Positions 1 through 9,142 of a DNA stretch of 64,000 nt are shown in pieces. The notes beneath the pieces were generated by a model. It had not been told where the DNA came from, did not search any database, and saw only the letters and a list, made by a program, of their open reading frames with translations. How positions within the stretch are numbered: the first letter of the stretch is position 1; each line of letters opens with the position of its first letter. The position numbers and the translations under genes are program-made. The stretch is from Salinicola rhizosphaerae (GTDB lineage Bacteria > Pseudomonadota > Gammaproteobacteria > Pseudomonadales > Halomonadaceae): the NCBI RefSeq assembly GCF_014652715.1, contig NZ_BMZI01000001.1, forward strand, positions 615,600 to 679,599. The letters run 5' to 3'.

Positions 1-2371
1 AGGCGACCGTCTCGCCTGCCAGCATCAGCCAGGTCTCGATCACCGCATCCGGGTTGAGCGACACCGAGTCGATTCCCTGCTCCATGAGCCATTTCGCAAG
101 CTCGGGATGATCCGACGGCCCCTGACCGCAGATACCGACATACTTGCCCTGCGCCTTGCAGGCCTGGATCGCCATGGCGAGCAGTTTCTTGACCGCGGGG
201 TCACGCTCGTCGAATAGATGCGCAATGATGCCGGAGTCGCGATCGAGTCCCAGCGTCAACTGCGTGAGATCGTTGGAACCGATCGAGAAGCCGTCGAAGT
301 GCTCGAGAAACTCGTCGGCCAGTAGCGCGTTGGCGGGCAGTTCACACATCATGATGACCTTGAGCCCGCGCTCACCCCGCTTGAGCCCATTGGCTTCGAG
401 CAGCTCCACCACCGCCTTGCCCTCAGCCGGGGTGCGCACGAACGGCACCATGACCTCGACGTTGTCCAGCCCCATCTCGTCACGCACCCGCTTGAGTGCG
501 CGGCACTCGAGTTCGAAGCAGGCACGAAAATCGTCGGAGAGATAGCGCGAGGCGCCACGAAAACCGAGCATCGGGTTCTCTTCGCCCGGCTCGTAGAGCT
601 TGCCGCCGATCAAGTTCTCGTACTCGTTCGATTTGAAGTCCGACAGCCGCACGATCACCCGCTTCGGGTGGAATGCCGCGGCCAGCGTGGAGATTCCCTC
701 GACGAGGCGATCGACATAGAACGAGACGGGATCGTCGTAGCCGGCGGTACGCAGATCGATGGTCTGTTGCAGGTCATCCGAGAGCTTGTCGTACTCCATC
801 AGCGCCCGGGGATGCACGCCGATCATGCGGTTGATGATGAACTCGAGACGCGCCAGCCCGATGCCGTCGTTGGGCAGGCCGGCGAAGGCGAAAGCGCGAT
901 CCGGGTTGCCGACGTTCATCATGATCTTGAACGGCACTTCAGGCATGCCATCGATGCTGGTCGCCTGGCAGTCGAACTCGAGCTTGCCCTGATAGACATG
1001 TCCCGTATCGCCCTCGGCACACGATACCGTCACCTCGACATCGTCCTCGAGCAGCTCGGTCGCATCGCCGCAGCCGACGACCGCCGGGATGCCGAGCTCG
1101 CGCGCAATGATCGCGGCGTGGCAGGTACGCCCGCCGCGATTGGTCACGATCGCCGAGGCGCGTTTCATGATCGGCTCCCAGTCCGGGTCGGTCATGTCAG
1201 TGACCAGCACGTCTCCCGATTGCACCTTGTGCATCTGCTCTGGCGACTCGACCAGCTTGACCTTGCCTTGACCGATGCGCTGGCCGATCGCCCGACCATT
1301 GACCAGCACCCGCCCCTTCTCCTTGAGCGTGAAGCGCTCCAGCGTGCCACCCTCCTGATTGGAGACCACCGTCTCCGGCCGCGCCTGCACGATGTAGAGC
1401 TTGCCGTCATTGCCGTCTCGCGCCCACTCGATATCCATCGGCCGGCCGTAATGCGCTTCGATGATCACGGCCTGACGGGCCAGCGCCATGACATCGTCAT
1501 CGCTCAAGCAGAAGCGCTGGCGATCGGCCCGCGGCACATCGACTGTCTTGACCGAGCGCCCCGCTGCCGCGTCCTCGGTATAGATCATCTTGATCCGCTT
1601 GGAACCCAATGTACGCCGCAGTACCGCCGGCCTGCCGCTGGCAAGTGTCGGTTTGTGGACGTAGAACTCGTCCGGGTTGACCGCCCCTTGCACCACGGTT
1701 TCGCCCAGCCCCCAGGCGCCGGTCACGAAGACAGCATCACGGTACCCGGACTCGGTATCGAGCGTGAACATGACGCCGCTGGCCGCCGTCTCGGAGCGCA
1801 CCATTTTCTGTACGCCGGCGGAAAGCGCCACATTCTCGTGGGGGTAGCCACGATGCACGCGATAGGAGATCGCGCGATCGTTGAAAAGCGAGGCGAAGAC
1901 CTCGTGAACGGCCCGTTTGACGTTGTCGAAGCCGTCAATATTGAGGAAGGTCTCCTGCTGACCGGCAAAGGAGGCGTCGGGGAGATCCTCGGCCGTGGCG
2001 GACGAACGTACCGCCACCTTCAGATTAGAATGCTTGGCTTGCAGCGTCTGGTAGGCATCGGCCAGCGCATGTTCGAAATCGGGCGGCAGCGGCGTGTCGA
2101 TCACCCACTGGCGCACCCGCTCGCCGACCCGGGCCAGCTCTTCGGTGTCATCCACGTCGAGCTTGGCCAGTTCGTCGTTGATGCGGTCGTTCAAGCCCTC
2201 GTGAGCCAGAAACTGACGATAGGCGTGGGCCGTGGTGGCGAAGCCGCCGGGCACCGTGACGCCGGCGTCGGCAAGGTTGGAGATCATCTCGCCGAGAGAG
2301 GCATTCTTGCCCCCGACTCGCTCGACGTCTGACATTCCCAGCTGATCGAAAGTGATGATGAACGGTTCCAC
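1..2371 (-). CDS. ppsA: Phosphoenolpyruvate synthase (3' end cut by window edge)
   Basis: Converts pyruvate and ATP to PEP, AMP and phosphate in the cytoplasm, the entry step of gluconeogenesis from pyruvate. The start is a GTG at 2371 with an AGGAGA box just upstream; the protein opens [17 protein letters not shown] and then shows the family motif [11 protein letters not shown]. The swivelling phosphohistidine motif [13 protein letters not shown] is near residue 420, and the PEP-site motif [20 protein letters not shown] is near residue 745. About 790 codons are present, so only the last few residues are missing. It is divergent from ppsR, which encodes its regulatory kinase/phosphorylase; the two share the 253-bp spacer. 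Confidence 0.97.
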   Translation of the reverse strand, partial: MEPFIITFDQLGMSDVERVGGKNASLGEMISNLADAGVTVPGGFATTAHAYRQFLAHEGLNDRINDELAKLDVDDTEELARVGERVRQWVIDTPLPPDFEHALADAYQTLQAKHSNLKVAVRSSATAEDLPDASFAGQQETFLNIDGFDNVKRAVHEVFASLFNDRAISYRVHRGYPHENVALSAGVQKMVRSETAASGVMFTLDTESGYRDAVFVTGAWGLGETVVQGAVNPDEFYVHKPTLASGRPAVLRRTLGSKRIKMIYTEDAAAGRSVKTVDVPRADRQRFCLSDDDVMALARQAVIIEAHYGRPMDIEWARDGNDGKLYIVQARPETVVSNQEGGTLERFTLKEKGRVLVNGRAIGQRIGQGKVKLVESPEQMHKVQSGDVLVTDMTDPDWEPIMKRASAIVTNRGGRTCHAAIIARELGIPAVVGCGDATELLEDDVEVTVSCAEGDTGHVYQGKLEFDCQATSIDGMPEVPFKIMMNVGNPDRAFAFAGLPNDGIGLARLEFIINRMIGVHPRALMEYDKLSDDLQQTIDLRTAGYDDPVSFYVDRLVEGISTLAAAFHPKRVIVRLSDFKSNEYENLIGGKLYEPGEENPMLGFRGASRYLSDDFRACFELECRALKRVRDEMGLDNVEVMVPFVRTPAEGKAVVELLEANGLKRGERGLKVIMMCELPANALLADEFLEHFDGFSIGSNDLTQLTLGLDRDSGIIAHLFDERDPAVKKLLAMAIQACKAQGKYVGICGQGPSDHPELAKWLMEQGIDSVSLNPDAVIETWLMLAGETVA

Positions 2372-2624
2372 GGCTCTCTCCTGATCGTCTCTGGACGGGC
2401 CTGATCGGCAAAAGGACGTGCATCCTGCACGGCAGATGGAGCCAGAAGCTAACAGCGGTCCCGCGCCTTAGCCAGAAGTTTAAGGGCGTAGAGTTTGAAG
2501 TATTTCTACACAAAAAGTGTCTTTTCGAGCGGTTTTGTAGTGACGGGCGCATCGGCGACAGAAAAGTTGCGGCCACGGTTTTTTTCGGCCGAGAATGATG
2601 ACTTGCCAGCTCAGGAAACGCCTC

Positions 2625-3458
2625 ATGACTCGCACCGCTTTTTTCATCTCCGACGGCACCGGCATCACCGCCGAGACATTGGGCCGGAGCCTGCTTTCGC
2701 AGTTCGAGAACGCCGAATTCAATCAGATCACCAAGCCCTACATCGACACCCTCGACAAAGCCCGTTCTCTGGTCGGTATCATCGAGGCGACCGCCGAACG
2801 TGACGGCGTTCAGCCTATCGTGATTGATACGATCGTCGATCAGACCATTCGCGCCATCGTCGCCGAGGCGCCGGCTTTCCAGATCGATATCTTCTCGACC
2901 TTTCTGGCACCACTCGAGGTGGAACTCGGCGCTCACTCCACCTATACGGTAGGCCGCACCCACGCCATCGGGCAGGACGAGGTCTACATGCACCGCATCG
3001 AAGCGGTGAATTTCGCGCTCGATAACGACGACGGCGCGCGCACCCATCAGTACGAGGAGGCCGATGTCATCCTGATCGGTGTCTCGCGCTGCGGCAAGAC
3101 TCCCACGTCGCTCTACCTGGCGCTGCAGTTTGGCATTCGCGCCGCCAACTATCCGCTGACCGAAGATGATCTCGACGACAACGGCATTCTGACCCTGCCG
3201 GCTTCGCTGGCCAGACACCGTCACAAGCTGTTCGGACTGACTATCGATGCGCGTCGTCTGTCCGCGATTCGCACCGAACGCCGCCCCAACAGCCGCTACT
3301 GCTCACTGGACCAGTGCATGCAGGAAGTCGAACAGGCCCAGGCGCTCTACCGGCGCTTCAATATCTCCTACATCGACACCACACGGTTTTCGATCGAGGA
3401 AATCTCCACGCGGATGATGAACGAAACTGGCCTGCAGAGACGCTTCAGCCCGCGTTGA
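2625..3458 (+). CDS. ppsR: PEP synthase regulatory protein (bifunctional kinase/pyrophosphorylase, DUF299)
   Basis: PpsR proteins inactivate PEP synthase by ADP-dependent phosphorylation of a Thr next to the catalytic His and reactivate it by Pi-dependent dephosphorylation. The 277-residue protein matches the family length and begins [17 protein letters not shown]. It carries the P-loop [15 protein letters not shown] near residues 152-166. The ATG at 2625 is chosen over an in-frame upstream ATG at 2595 because AGGAAA sits about 9 nt before it and the family N-terminus begins here. Divergence from ppsA is the usual arrangement and supports the assignment. Confidence 0.96.
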   Translation: MTRTAFFISDGTGITAETLGRSLLSQFENAEFNQITKPYIDTLDKARSLVGIIEATAERDGVQPIVIDTIVDQTIRAIVAEAPAFQIDIFSTFLAPLEVELGAHSTYTVGRTHAIGQDEVYMHRIEAVNFALDNDDGARTHQYEEADVILIGVSRCGKTPTSLYLALQFGIRAANYPLTEDDLDDNGILTLPASLARHRHKLFGLTIDARRLSAIRTERRPNSRYCSLDQCMQEVEQAQALYRRFNISYIDTTRFSIEEISTRMMNETGLQRRFSPR

Positions 3459-3523
3459 CTCAGATCCGGCACCTGACGCGGGCTGAACGTCTTGTGCGGG
3501 CTAAGCACGCGCCCGCAAAGACT

Positions 3524-3553
3524 GTTTGAAAAAGGACCGCTTGAAAAAGGAGC
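3524..3553. repeat. 15-bp tandem duplication
   Basis: Two adjacent 15-bp units (GTTTGAAAAAGGACC and GCTTGAAAAAGGAGC) differ at two positions and lie in the spacer between the convergent ppsR and hpt genes. A third, more decayed copy may start at 3554. No coding role is apparent. Confidence 0.75.
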
Positions 3554-3569
3554 GCTCGAACGCGTGGAA

Positions 3570-4142
3570 TCACAGATTCTTCGGCGCGAATATCCCCGGC
3601 GCGTTGCGCCAATATCCCTGGTAATCCATACCGAAGCCGAACACGTAGCGATCGACCACATCGAGTCCGCAGTAGTCTGCCTTCAGGCCCGGCACTGCCT
3701 TGCGGTCGTGTACCTTATCGACCAGCACCGCAGTGGAAACGCTGGCCGCCCCGGCCTGACGGCAGTAGTCGAGAATGGCCGCAAGCGTGGCGCCTTCATC
3801 GAGAATGTCGTCGACGATGACGACATGGCGGTCGGCCATCGGCACCTCCGGCGACACACGCCAGAAAAGCTCACCACCCCGAATGCCACCGCGATAGCGG
3901 GTCGCGTGGATGTAGTCGACTTCCAGCGGAAAGCCGAGCCGCGTCAGCAGATGGCCGGTCGTGATCAAGCCACCGTTCATCACGCAGTAGAACACCGGCA
4001 TCTTGTCGCCAAGGTCGCGAGTGATGTCTGCCGCCATGCGATCCAGCGCCTGTTCGACCTGAGCCTGGCTGATCAGGCAGTCCGCGTTGTCCATGACGTC
4101 CTGCATCGAGTTCAAGGCGTCGGCCGAAGAAGAATGGGTCAT
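3570..4142 (-). CDS. hpt: Hypoxanthine/guanine phosphoribosyltransferase-like protein
   Basis: A type I phosphoribosyltransferase that salvages hypoxanthine or guanine with PRPP to give the nucleotide. The 190-residue protein has the PRPP-binding loop VVIVDDILDEGATLAAIL in its second half, the early segment VFYCVMNGGLITTGHLL and the base-site region VVDRYVFGFGMDYQGYWRN near the C-terminus. The ATG at 4142 (MTHSSSADAL) is preferred because GGAAC precedes it; an upstream in-frame extension would run into nagZ. It follows nagZ in the same direction, as in pseudomonads. Substrate preference within the HGPRT family cannot be read from the sequence. Confidence 0.9.
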   Translation of the reverse strand: MTHSSSADALNSMQDVMDNADCLISQAQVEQALDRMAADITRDLGDKMPVFYCVMNGGLITTGHLLTRLGFPLEVDYIHATRYRGGIRGGELFWRVSPEVPMADRHVVIVDDILDEGATLAAILDYCRQAGAASVSTAVLVDKVHDRKAVPGLKADYCGLDVVDRYVFGFGMDYQGYWRNAPGIFAPKNL

Positions 4143-4210
4143 CGTGTTCCGTATCGGTAAGAGTTGGGAGTTTTCACGCAAAGAAGCCACCGGAGAGCGA
4201 CTGGCGCCGC

Positions 4211-5227
4211 TCATGCCGTCTCGGCGAGCGCCTGCAGTCGTGCGTGGGTGCGCCGCCACCGGGAAATCGCCGCGAGCGATTCGAGGCTGGGGCGCGCACG
4301 CGCGAAGCGCAGCTTGGCGATACGTGAGGCCTGCAGGCCATCGCAGGCCGCCACCACCTGGCGTGCGTCATCGGGGGCGTTGCAGATGACGGCCATGTCG
4401 CAGCCGGCCTCGAGCGCCGCACTGGCTCGTTCGGCGGGCGTGCCCGCAGCGTGCGCCGCAGCCATGGTCAGATCATCGGAGAAGATCGTGCCCTTGAAAC
4501 CGAACTCCTCGCGCAGCATACCCAGCCAGCTTGGAGAGAAGCCCGCCGGTCGATCGTCGAACGCCGGGTAGACCACATGCGCCGGCATCACGGCGTCCAG
4601 CTTGCCGGCCAGACGCGCAAACGGTACCAGATCCCGCTCTCGGAGCTCGGCCAGCGTCCGCGGGTCTTGCGCCACGTCGAAGTGAGAGTCCTCACGCGCA
4701 CCGCCATGTCCCGGAAAATGCTTGCCGACCGCCACCATGCCGGCTTCGTGAAGCCCCTCGATTAGCGCGCCGGCCAATGCCGTGACGACTTCCGGGTCGG
4801 GCGAGAAGCTGCGCGAGCCAATGGCCGGCGAGCGGTCATCGTCCAGGTCGAGCACGGGCGCGAACGTGAGATCGAATCCGCACGCCGCCATCTCCATGCC
4901 CAGCAGCCAGCCGGTATCCTGAGCCAGCATCACCGCCTCTTCCGGCGTTTCGGCGAACTGTCTACCGAAGCTCGCCATCGGCGGAATCCGCGTCACGCCC
5001 TCCTTTAGACGCTGTACCCTGCCGCCTTCCTGGTCGATGGCAATCAGCACATCGGGACGCACATCTCGAATTTCTCGCACCAGAGCCTGGGTCGTTGCCG
5101 CATCGGGGGTATTGCGCGCAAAAAGAATCACGCCACCGACGGCGGTTTGCTTCAGCAGGTGCCGCTCTTCGTCGCGAAGCCGGATACCTTCGACATCCAG
5201 CATCACCGGACCGAGAGACTGCGTCAT
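4211..5227 (-). CDS. nagZ: Beta-N-acetylhexosaminidase (peptidoglycan recycling)
   Basis: Cytoplasmic glycoside hydrolase family 3 enzyme that removes GlcNAc from anhydro-muropeptides during cell wall recycling; its products feed AmpR signalling in species with inducible AmpC. The protein (338 residues) begins MTQSLGPVMLDVEG, has IAIDQEGGRVQRLK, the loop KHFPGHGGAREDSHFD that supplies the catalytic His, and FSDDLTM with the nucleophile Asp. The ATG at 5227 has AGG about 9 nt upstream; a TTG at 5236 is the only earlier option. The gene lies just downstream of psrA on the same strand, the order seen in Pseudomonas. Confidence 0.96.
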   Translation of the reverse strand: MTQSLGPVMLDVEGIRLRDEERHLLKQTAVGGVILFARNTPDAATTQALVREIRDVRPDVLIAIDQEGGRVQRLKEGVTRIPPMASFGRQFAETPEEAVMLAQDTGWLLGMEMAACGFDLTFAPVLDLDDDRSPAIGSRSFSPDPEVVTALAGALIEGLHEAGMVAVGKHFPGHGGAREDSHFDVAQDPRTLAELRERDLVPFARLAGKLDAVMPAHVVYPAFDDRPAGFSPSWLGMLREEFGFKGTIFSDDLTMAAAHAAGTPAERASAALEAGCDMAVICNAPDDARQVVAACDGLQASRIAKLRFARARPSLESLAAISRWRRTHARLQALAETA

Positions 5228-5344
5228 GACATTCAACCTGAAACCGTGAAGCGCCCGATTCTAGACGAAGCGCCAAAACCTGTTAATAGGCCAGCGATGG
5301 CACGGCCGGCCCCGGCGATTCACCAGGCGATATCATCGACGGAC

Positions 5345-6007
5345 TCACTGCGGCTCGTCAGCGCCGAGCGATGCGGGCAGCGGCGCCTGCATGCCTGCCA
5401 CCACGACCGGCCGCAACCGCTGAATCAGGTCCCGCACCGACATGTGTTCGTGATACTCGTCGTCGGCGATGTCACGCAGCGCATCCAGCCCCGACAGCGT
5501 GAACACCACCGTGCCGAGCATGAAGTGCAGCCGCCAGAAGCGCTCGACGTCGGGTAGATCCGGCGTCGCAAGGCGCAGACAGACGACAAAGCGGTGAAAA
5601 GTCTCGCCGTAATGCTCCTGGATATAACGCCGCAGGTGGCCCTGCGCCTGGGTATAGGCAAGACCAAGCAGTTTCATGAAGATCTTGAGACTGTTGCGCT
5701 CGGCCGGCACCTCGAGGACGCTGGTAGCGAGCTGTTCCAGCAGGACTTCCAGCGGAATGGGACGATCGCGATAGCGCTGTTCGAGCGCATCCAGCGCCAG
5801 GTTCAGGCGCTCGGAGAACGGGTCGAGGTAGCGTGCGAACACGGCCTGAATCAGCGCTTTCTTCGAACCGAAGTGGTAGTTGACGGCCGCCAGGTTGACC
5901 TTCGCTCGGGTCGTGATGTTTCTGAGCGACGTCTCGGCAAAACCTTTTTCCGCGAACAGAATTTCGGCGGTATCGAGTATTCGTGCCACCGTGCTGGGTT
6001 GGGACAT
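5345..6007 (-). CDS. psrA: TetR-family fatty-acid-responsive regulator PsrA
   Basis: DNA-binding regulator that in pseudomonads senses long-chain acyl groups and controls beta-oxidation, rpoS and its own gene. The N-terminal helix-turn-helix (residues about 8-55) includes ILFAEKGFAETSLRNITT and VNLAAVNYHFGSKKALIQAV, strongly PsrA-like; downstream segments MKLLGLAYTQAQGHLRRY and RLHFMLGTVVFTLSGLDAL also match the PsrA ligand domain. The ATG at 6007 follows GGTGAG; a GTG at 6019 is in frame but would bury that box. The position between nagZ and divergent lexA matches Pseudomonas. A short inverted repeat GTTT-A-AAAC at 6047-6055 could be an autoregulatory site, but it does not match the published spacing. 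Confidence 0.88.
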   Translation of the reverse strand: MSQPSTVARILDTAEILFAEKGFAETSLRNITTRAKVNLAAVNYHFGSKKALIQAVFARYLDPFSERLNLALDALEQRYRDRPIPLEVLLEQLATSVLEVPAERNSLKIFMKLLGLAYTQAQGHLRRYIQEHYGETFHRFVVCLRLATPDLPDVERFWRLHFMLGTVVFTLSGLDALRDIADDEYHEHMSVRDLIQRLRPVVVAGMQAPLPASLGADEPQ

Positions 6008-6246
6008 AGAGTCACTCACCGACTGATGTGATGCCTAAGAACGTCTGTTTAAAACGCTTTTGATTCTAATCATTCTGAGGGAAAGCGCCAAACTTGGTTG
6101 GATCACCGATGCCGTGTCCTTCAATCCCTATCGCCCGCCGGACAGACGGCCCGGAATTCAGGCTCGATCAGCGGGCACGTCATCCATTTCCCTGGCGCCC
6201 TGGCTCATGTCGCGATCGAGCGCACGCCTTTTCACTCGCAGCGGGA

Positions 6247-6262
6247 CTGGATACAATCACAG
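6247..6262. promoter_or_regulatory. LexA binding site (SOS box 1)
   Basis: CTG-N10-CAG (CTGGATACAATCACAG) matches the gammaproteobacterial LexA consensus. It lies 80-95 bp upstream of the lexA start. Confidence 0.85.
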
Positions 6263-6263
6263 G

Positions 6264-6279
6264 CTGTATGCATGCACAC
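6264..6279. promoter_or_regulatory. LexA binding site (SOS box 2, degenerate)
   Basis: CTG-N10-CAC with a palindromic core (CTGTATGCATGCACAC), one base off the CTG-N10-CAG rule. It starts 17 bp after box 1, the kind of tandem arrangement known from lexA promoters that give tight autoregulation. Confidence 0.7.
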
Positions 6280-6341
6280 GCCTGTTTTCTTGATCAGGCC
6301 TGGAATTGCCCTTCAACAAGGCTCAGGTTCGGGAGAGACCG

Positions 6342-6989
6342 ATGGCGCGCCCCCTCACTGCTCGGCAACAGACCGTCTATGACTTTATCGTCAAGACCAT
6401 GAACGAGTTCGGCTACCCGCCAACCCGAGCGGAGATCGCCCGCGCACTCGGGTTCCGCTCGCCCAACGCCGCCGAGGAGCATCTGCGCGCGCTCGATCGC
6501 AAGGGCGTCATTCGCATGATTCCAGGCACCTCCCGCGGCATACGGCTGCCTGCCAGCAGCGAACCGGAGCCCGCGGAAGCTCCGACAGAAGCCGGGCTCC
6601 CGATCATCGGCAGCGTGGCGGCAGGCAGCCCCATTCTCGCCGCCGAGCACATCGATCGATACTGTCCGCTGCCCGCCGACTATTTTTCTCCCCGCGCCGA
6701 TTATCTACTCCGAGTTCGCGGGGAATCGATGAAGGACATCGGCATTCTCGATGGCGATTTGCTGGCCGTTCACCGAACCCAGGATGTCCGTGAAGGCCAG
6801 ATCGTGGTCGCACGGCTCGAGGACAACGTGACGGTGAAGCGCTTCCAGCGCCGTGGCAATCGCGTCACGCTCCTGGCGGAAAATCCCGAGTTCGAGCCGA
6901 TCGAAATCGATCTAGCGCACGAACATCTGGAGATCGAGGGACTGGGCGTCGGCGTGATTCGCGGTGGCGGCGGCAGCGGCCTTCACTGA
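6342..6989 (+). CDS. lexA: LexA repressor of the SOS regulon
   Basis: Represses DNA damage genes and is inactivated by RecA-stimulated self-cleavage. The 215-residue protein begins [16 protein letters not shown]. Its winged helix contains [23 protein letters not shown], quoted here in two overlapping parts: [13 protein letters not shown] and [10 protein letters not shown]. The Ala-Gly cleavage bond is in SVAAGSP, the catalytic Ser in [14 protein letters not shown] and the catalytic Lys in NVTVKRF. The ATG at 6342 has GGGAGAG upstream; earlier in-frame ATG and CTG codons lack a ribosome site. Two SOS boxes precede it, and dinB follows after 10 nt, so the two genes are probably co-transcribed. 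Confidence 0.98.
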   Translation: MARPLTARQQTVYDFIVKTMNEFGYPPTRAEIARALGFRSPNAAEEHLRALDRKGVIRMIPGTSRGIRLPASSEPEPAEAPTEAGLPIIGSVAAGSPILAAEHIDRYCPLPADYFSPRADYLLRVRGESMKDIGILDGDLLAVHRTQDVREGQIVVARLEDNVTVKRFQRRGNRVTLLAENPEFEPIEIDLAHEHLEIEGLGVGVIRGGGGSGLH

Positions 6990-6999
6990 CTCGCGCGCG

Positions 7000-8073
7000 A
7001 TGACGACGGCGCGCAAGATTCTGCATGCCGACTGCGACTGCTTCTATGCGGCCGTGGAGATGCGCGACACCCCATCGCTGCGAGATAGACCCCTCGCCGT
7101 CGGCGGAAGCCCCGAACGGCGAGGGGTCATCGCCACCTGTAACTATCCCGCAAGACGCTTCGGCGTGCATTCGGCGATGCCATCGGCGCGAGCGCTGCGG
7201 CTCTGCCCGGAACTCCGGATCGTCCCACCGGACTTCGCCAAATACCGCGCTGTTTCACAGCAAATTCAGGCCATCTTTCACGAGCTGACTCCGCTCGTCG
7301 AGCCACTCTCACTGGACGAGGCCTATCTCGACGTCAGCGAGATCACGGCCTTTCGCGGCAGCGCCACCTGGATGGCTCGTTGGATCAAGGAGGAGGCGCT
7401 CAAGCGCACCGGTATCGTGGTCTCCGTGGGCGTCGCGCCAAACAAGTTTCTGGCCAAGATTGCCAGCGACTGGGACAAGCCGGACGGCCTGTTCGTCATT
7501 GTGCCGGGGGATACCGAGTCGTTCATCACCGACCTCCCGGTCAAGAAATTGCACGGGGTCGGACCGGCGACGGCCCGCAGGCTCGAGGAGTTGAGTATCG
7601 AGACATGCGCCGATCTGCGCATCCAACCCCTGGAGCGGCTGCTGGATCATTTCGGCAAGTTCGGGCGCCGACTGCACGAGCTGGCGCATGGCATCGACGA
7701 GCGCCCGGTTGCCGTCTCGCGCGAGCGCAAATCGGTCAGCGTCGAAAACACCTACCATCACGACTTGCCGGATCTCGCGAGCTGTCACGAGGCGCTCGCT
7801 GTGCTGATCGAGAATCTGGACGAGCGCATGGCGCGCCATGGCAATCCCGCCATCGGCAAGCAGTTCATCAAGGTGCGCTTCAACGACTTCACCAGCACGA
7901 CACAGGAAACCGGCGCTCGCGGTATCATCCACGCACGCTTCCACGAGCTTCTGGACAGCGCCTGGCAGCGCGGCAGCCGGCCCGTTCGGCTACTCGGCGT
8001 CGGCGTGAGGTTGTTACCGGCCCTGGAGCAGCGTCAGCTTGGCCTGTTCGATGCAGCGAGTGAGGCGCCCTGA
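7000..8073 (+). CDS. dinB: DNA polymerase IV (translesion, Y family)
   Basis: Error-prone polymerase that bypasses minor-groove adducts and is induced by DNA damage. The 357-residue protein shows HADCDCFYAAVE with the first metal-binding Asp, the catalytic pair in SLDEAYLDV, and the thumb/helix-hairpin region KLHGVGPATARRLEEL. The C-terminus ends with RQLGLFDA, a beta-clamp-binding motif of the QL(S/G)LF type. The ATG at 7000 begins 11 nt after the lexA stop, so expression should follow the LexA-controlled promoter. In Pseudomonas the gene after lexA is sulA; no sulA is seen here. Confidence 0.96.
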   Translation: MTTARKILHADCDCFYAAVEMRDTPSLRDRPLAVGGSPERRGVIATCNYPARRFGVHSAMPSARALRLCPELRIVPPDFAKYRAVSQQIQAIFHELTPLVEPLSLDEAYLDVSEITAFRGSATWMARWIKEEALKRTGIVVSVGVAPNKFLAKIASDWDKPDGLFVIVPGDTESFITDLPVKKLHGVGPATARRLEELSIETCADLRIQPLERLLDHFGKFGRRLHELAHGIDERPVAVSRERKSVSVENTYHHDLPDLASCHEALAVLIENLDERMARHGNPAIGKQFIKVRFNDFTSTTQETGARGIIHARFHELLDSAWQRGSRPVRLLGVGVRLLPALEQRQLGLFDAASEAP

Positions 8074-8092
8074 AGAGCGTACGCTCCCTCGC

Positions 8093-8944
8093 TCAGGAAA
8101 AGACGACCGTCTTGTTGCCGTGAATCAGGACGCGGTCCTGCAGATGCCAGCGCAACCCTCTCGCCAGCACCGCCTTCTCCACGTCTCTGCCCAGCCGGAC
8201 CAGATCCTGTGTGCCGTGGCAGTGAGAGACACGCTGGATGTCCTGCTCGATGATCGGGCCCGCATCCAGCTCTTCGGTCACATAGTGGCAGGTCGCGCCA
8301 ATCAGCTTCACGCCGCGTTCGAAGGCCTGATGGTAGGGCTTCGCGCCGGCAAAGGACGGCAGAAAGCTGTGGTGAATATTGATCACCCGACCGGCATAGC
8401 GCTGACACAGTGCCGGTGGCAGGATCTGCATATAGCGGGCAAGAACCACGCAATGGGCCTCCGCGGTATCGATCAAGCGCTCCACCTCGGCAAACGCCGC
8501 GAGCTTGTCTTGAGCATCGACCGGCACATGATGAAACGGTATACCGTACCAGCCGACGATCTCGCGCAGATCCTCGTGATTGGAGATGACGCACGGTATA
8601 TCGCAGTCGAGCTCTCCCGCCGACCAGCGGTAGAGTAGATCGACCAGGCAGTGGGAATCCCGCGAGACCATGATCGCGACCCGCTGACGCCGGCTCGCGT
8701 CGCTGAGTCGCCACGTCATCGAGAACTCTTCGGCGATGGGACCGAAAGCGGCGCTGAATGCCGCCGCGCTCATCGCACCCGACTGAATGTCGTAGCGCAT
8801 GAAAAAGCGCCCGGCCTCCAGATCGGAGTGCTGATTGGCTTCGACGATCGAGCCCTGCTGGCTCGCGATGAAGCTGGATACGCGCGCCACGATACCCACG
8901 CGGTCGGGACAGGAAACGATCAAGCGGTACTTATACGACATCAT
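8093..8944 (-). CDS. purU: Formyltetrahydrofolate deformylase
   Basis: Hydrolyses 10-formyl-THF to formate and THF, balancing one-carbon pools and supplying formate for PurT. An N-terminal ACT domain (YRLIVSCPDRVGIVARVSSF) is followed by a formyltransferase domain with VSRDSHCLVDLLYRW, IPFHHVPVD and the catalytic region NIHHSFLPSFAGAKPYHQAF (His and Asn), ending with a conserved GATCHYVTEELDAGPIIEQ. The start is one of two adjacent ATG codons (8944 or 8941); with 8944 the protein is 283 residues, as usual. It converges on dinB with a 19-bp gap and diverges from the RNase J-like gene. Confidence 0.95.
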   Translation of the reverse strand: MMSYKYRLIVSCPDRVGIVARVSSFIASQQGSIVEANQHSDLEAGRFFMRYDIQSGAMSAAAFSAAFGPIAEEFSMTWRLSDASRRQRVAIMVSRDSHCLVDLLYRWSAGELDCDIPCVISNHEDLREIVGWYGIPFHHVPVDAQDKLAAFAEVERLIDTAEAHCVVLARYMQILPPALCQRYAGRVINIHHSFLPSFAGAKPYHQAFERGVKLIGATCHYVTEELDAGPIIEQDIQRVSHCHGTQDLVRLGRDVEKAVLARGLRWHLQDRVLIHGNKTVVFS

Positions 8945-9142
8945 TCTCGACAGGCCGTTGGCCGGGAGCGCGCCCGGCGGCGCGTCATCGGCGGTAAATT
9001 CATCGATTCGGACCGCGCATTGTACCGCTAAAGCCGGGCCTGAGCTAAGCGCGCTCGCCGCCTTTCGACAGCATGCTCGGTTTGAGCGCGTGAAGATCGA
9101 TGACTTATAGTGAAAACAGATTTCTTCAACCCAAGGATGACG

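Noticed and set aside
668-2332. Long plus-strand open frame of 554 codons
   Set aside because: It lies exactly antisense to ppsA, whose motifs are unmistakable; the frame is an artefact of GC-rich codon usage and has no protein family or ribosome site.
6047-6055. GTTT-A-AAAC as PsrA operator
   Set aside because: The arms are in the wrong order and spacing relative to the published PsrA motif; kept only as a remark in the psrA entry.
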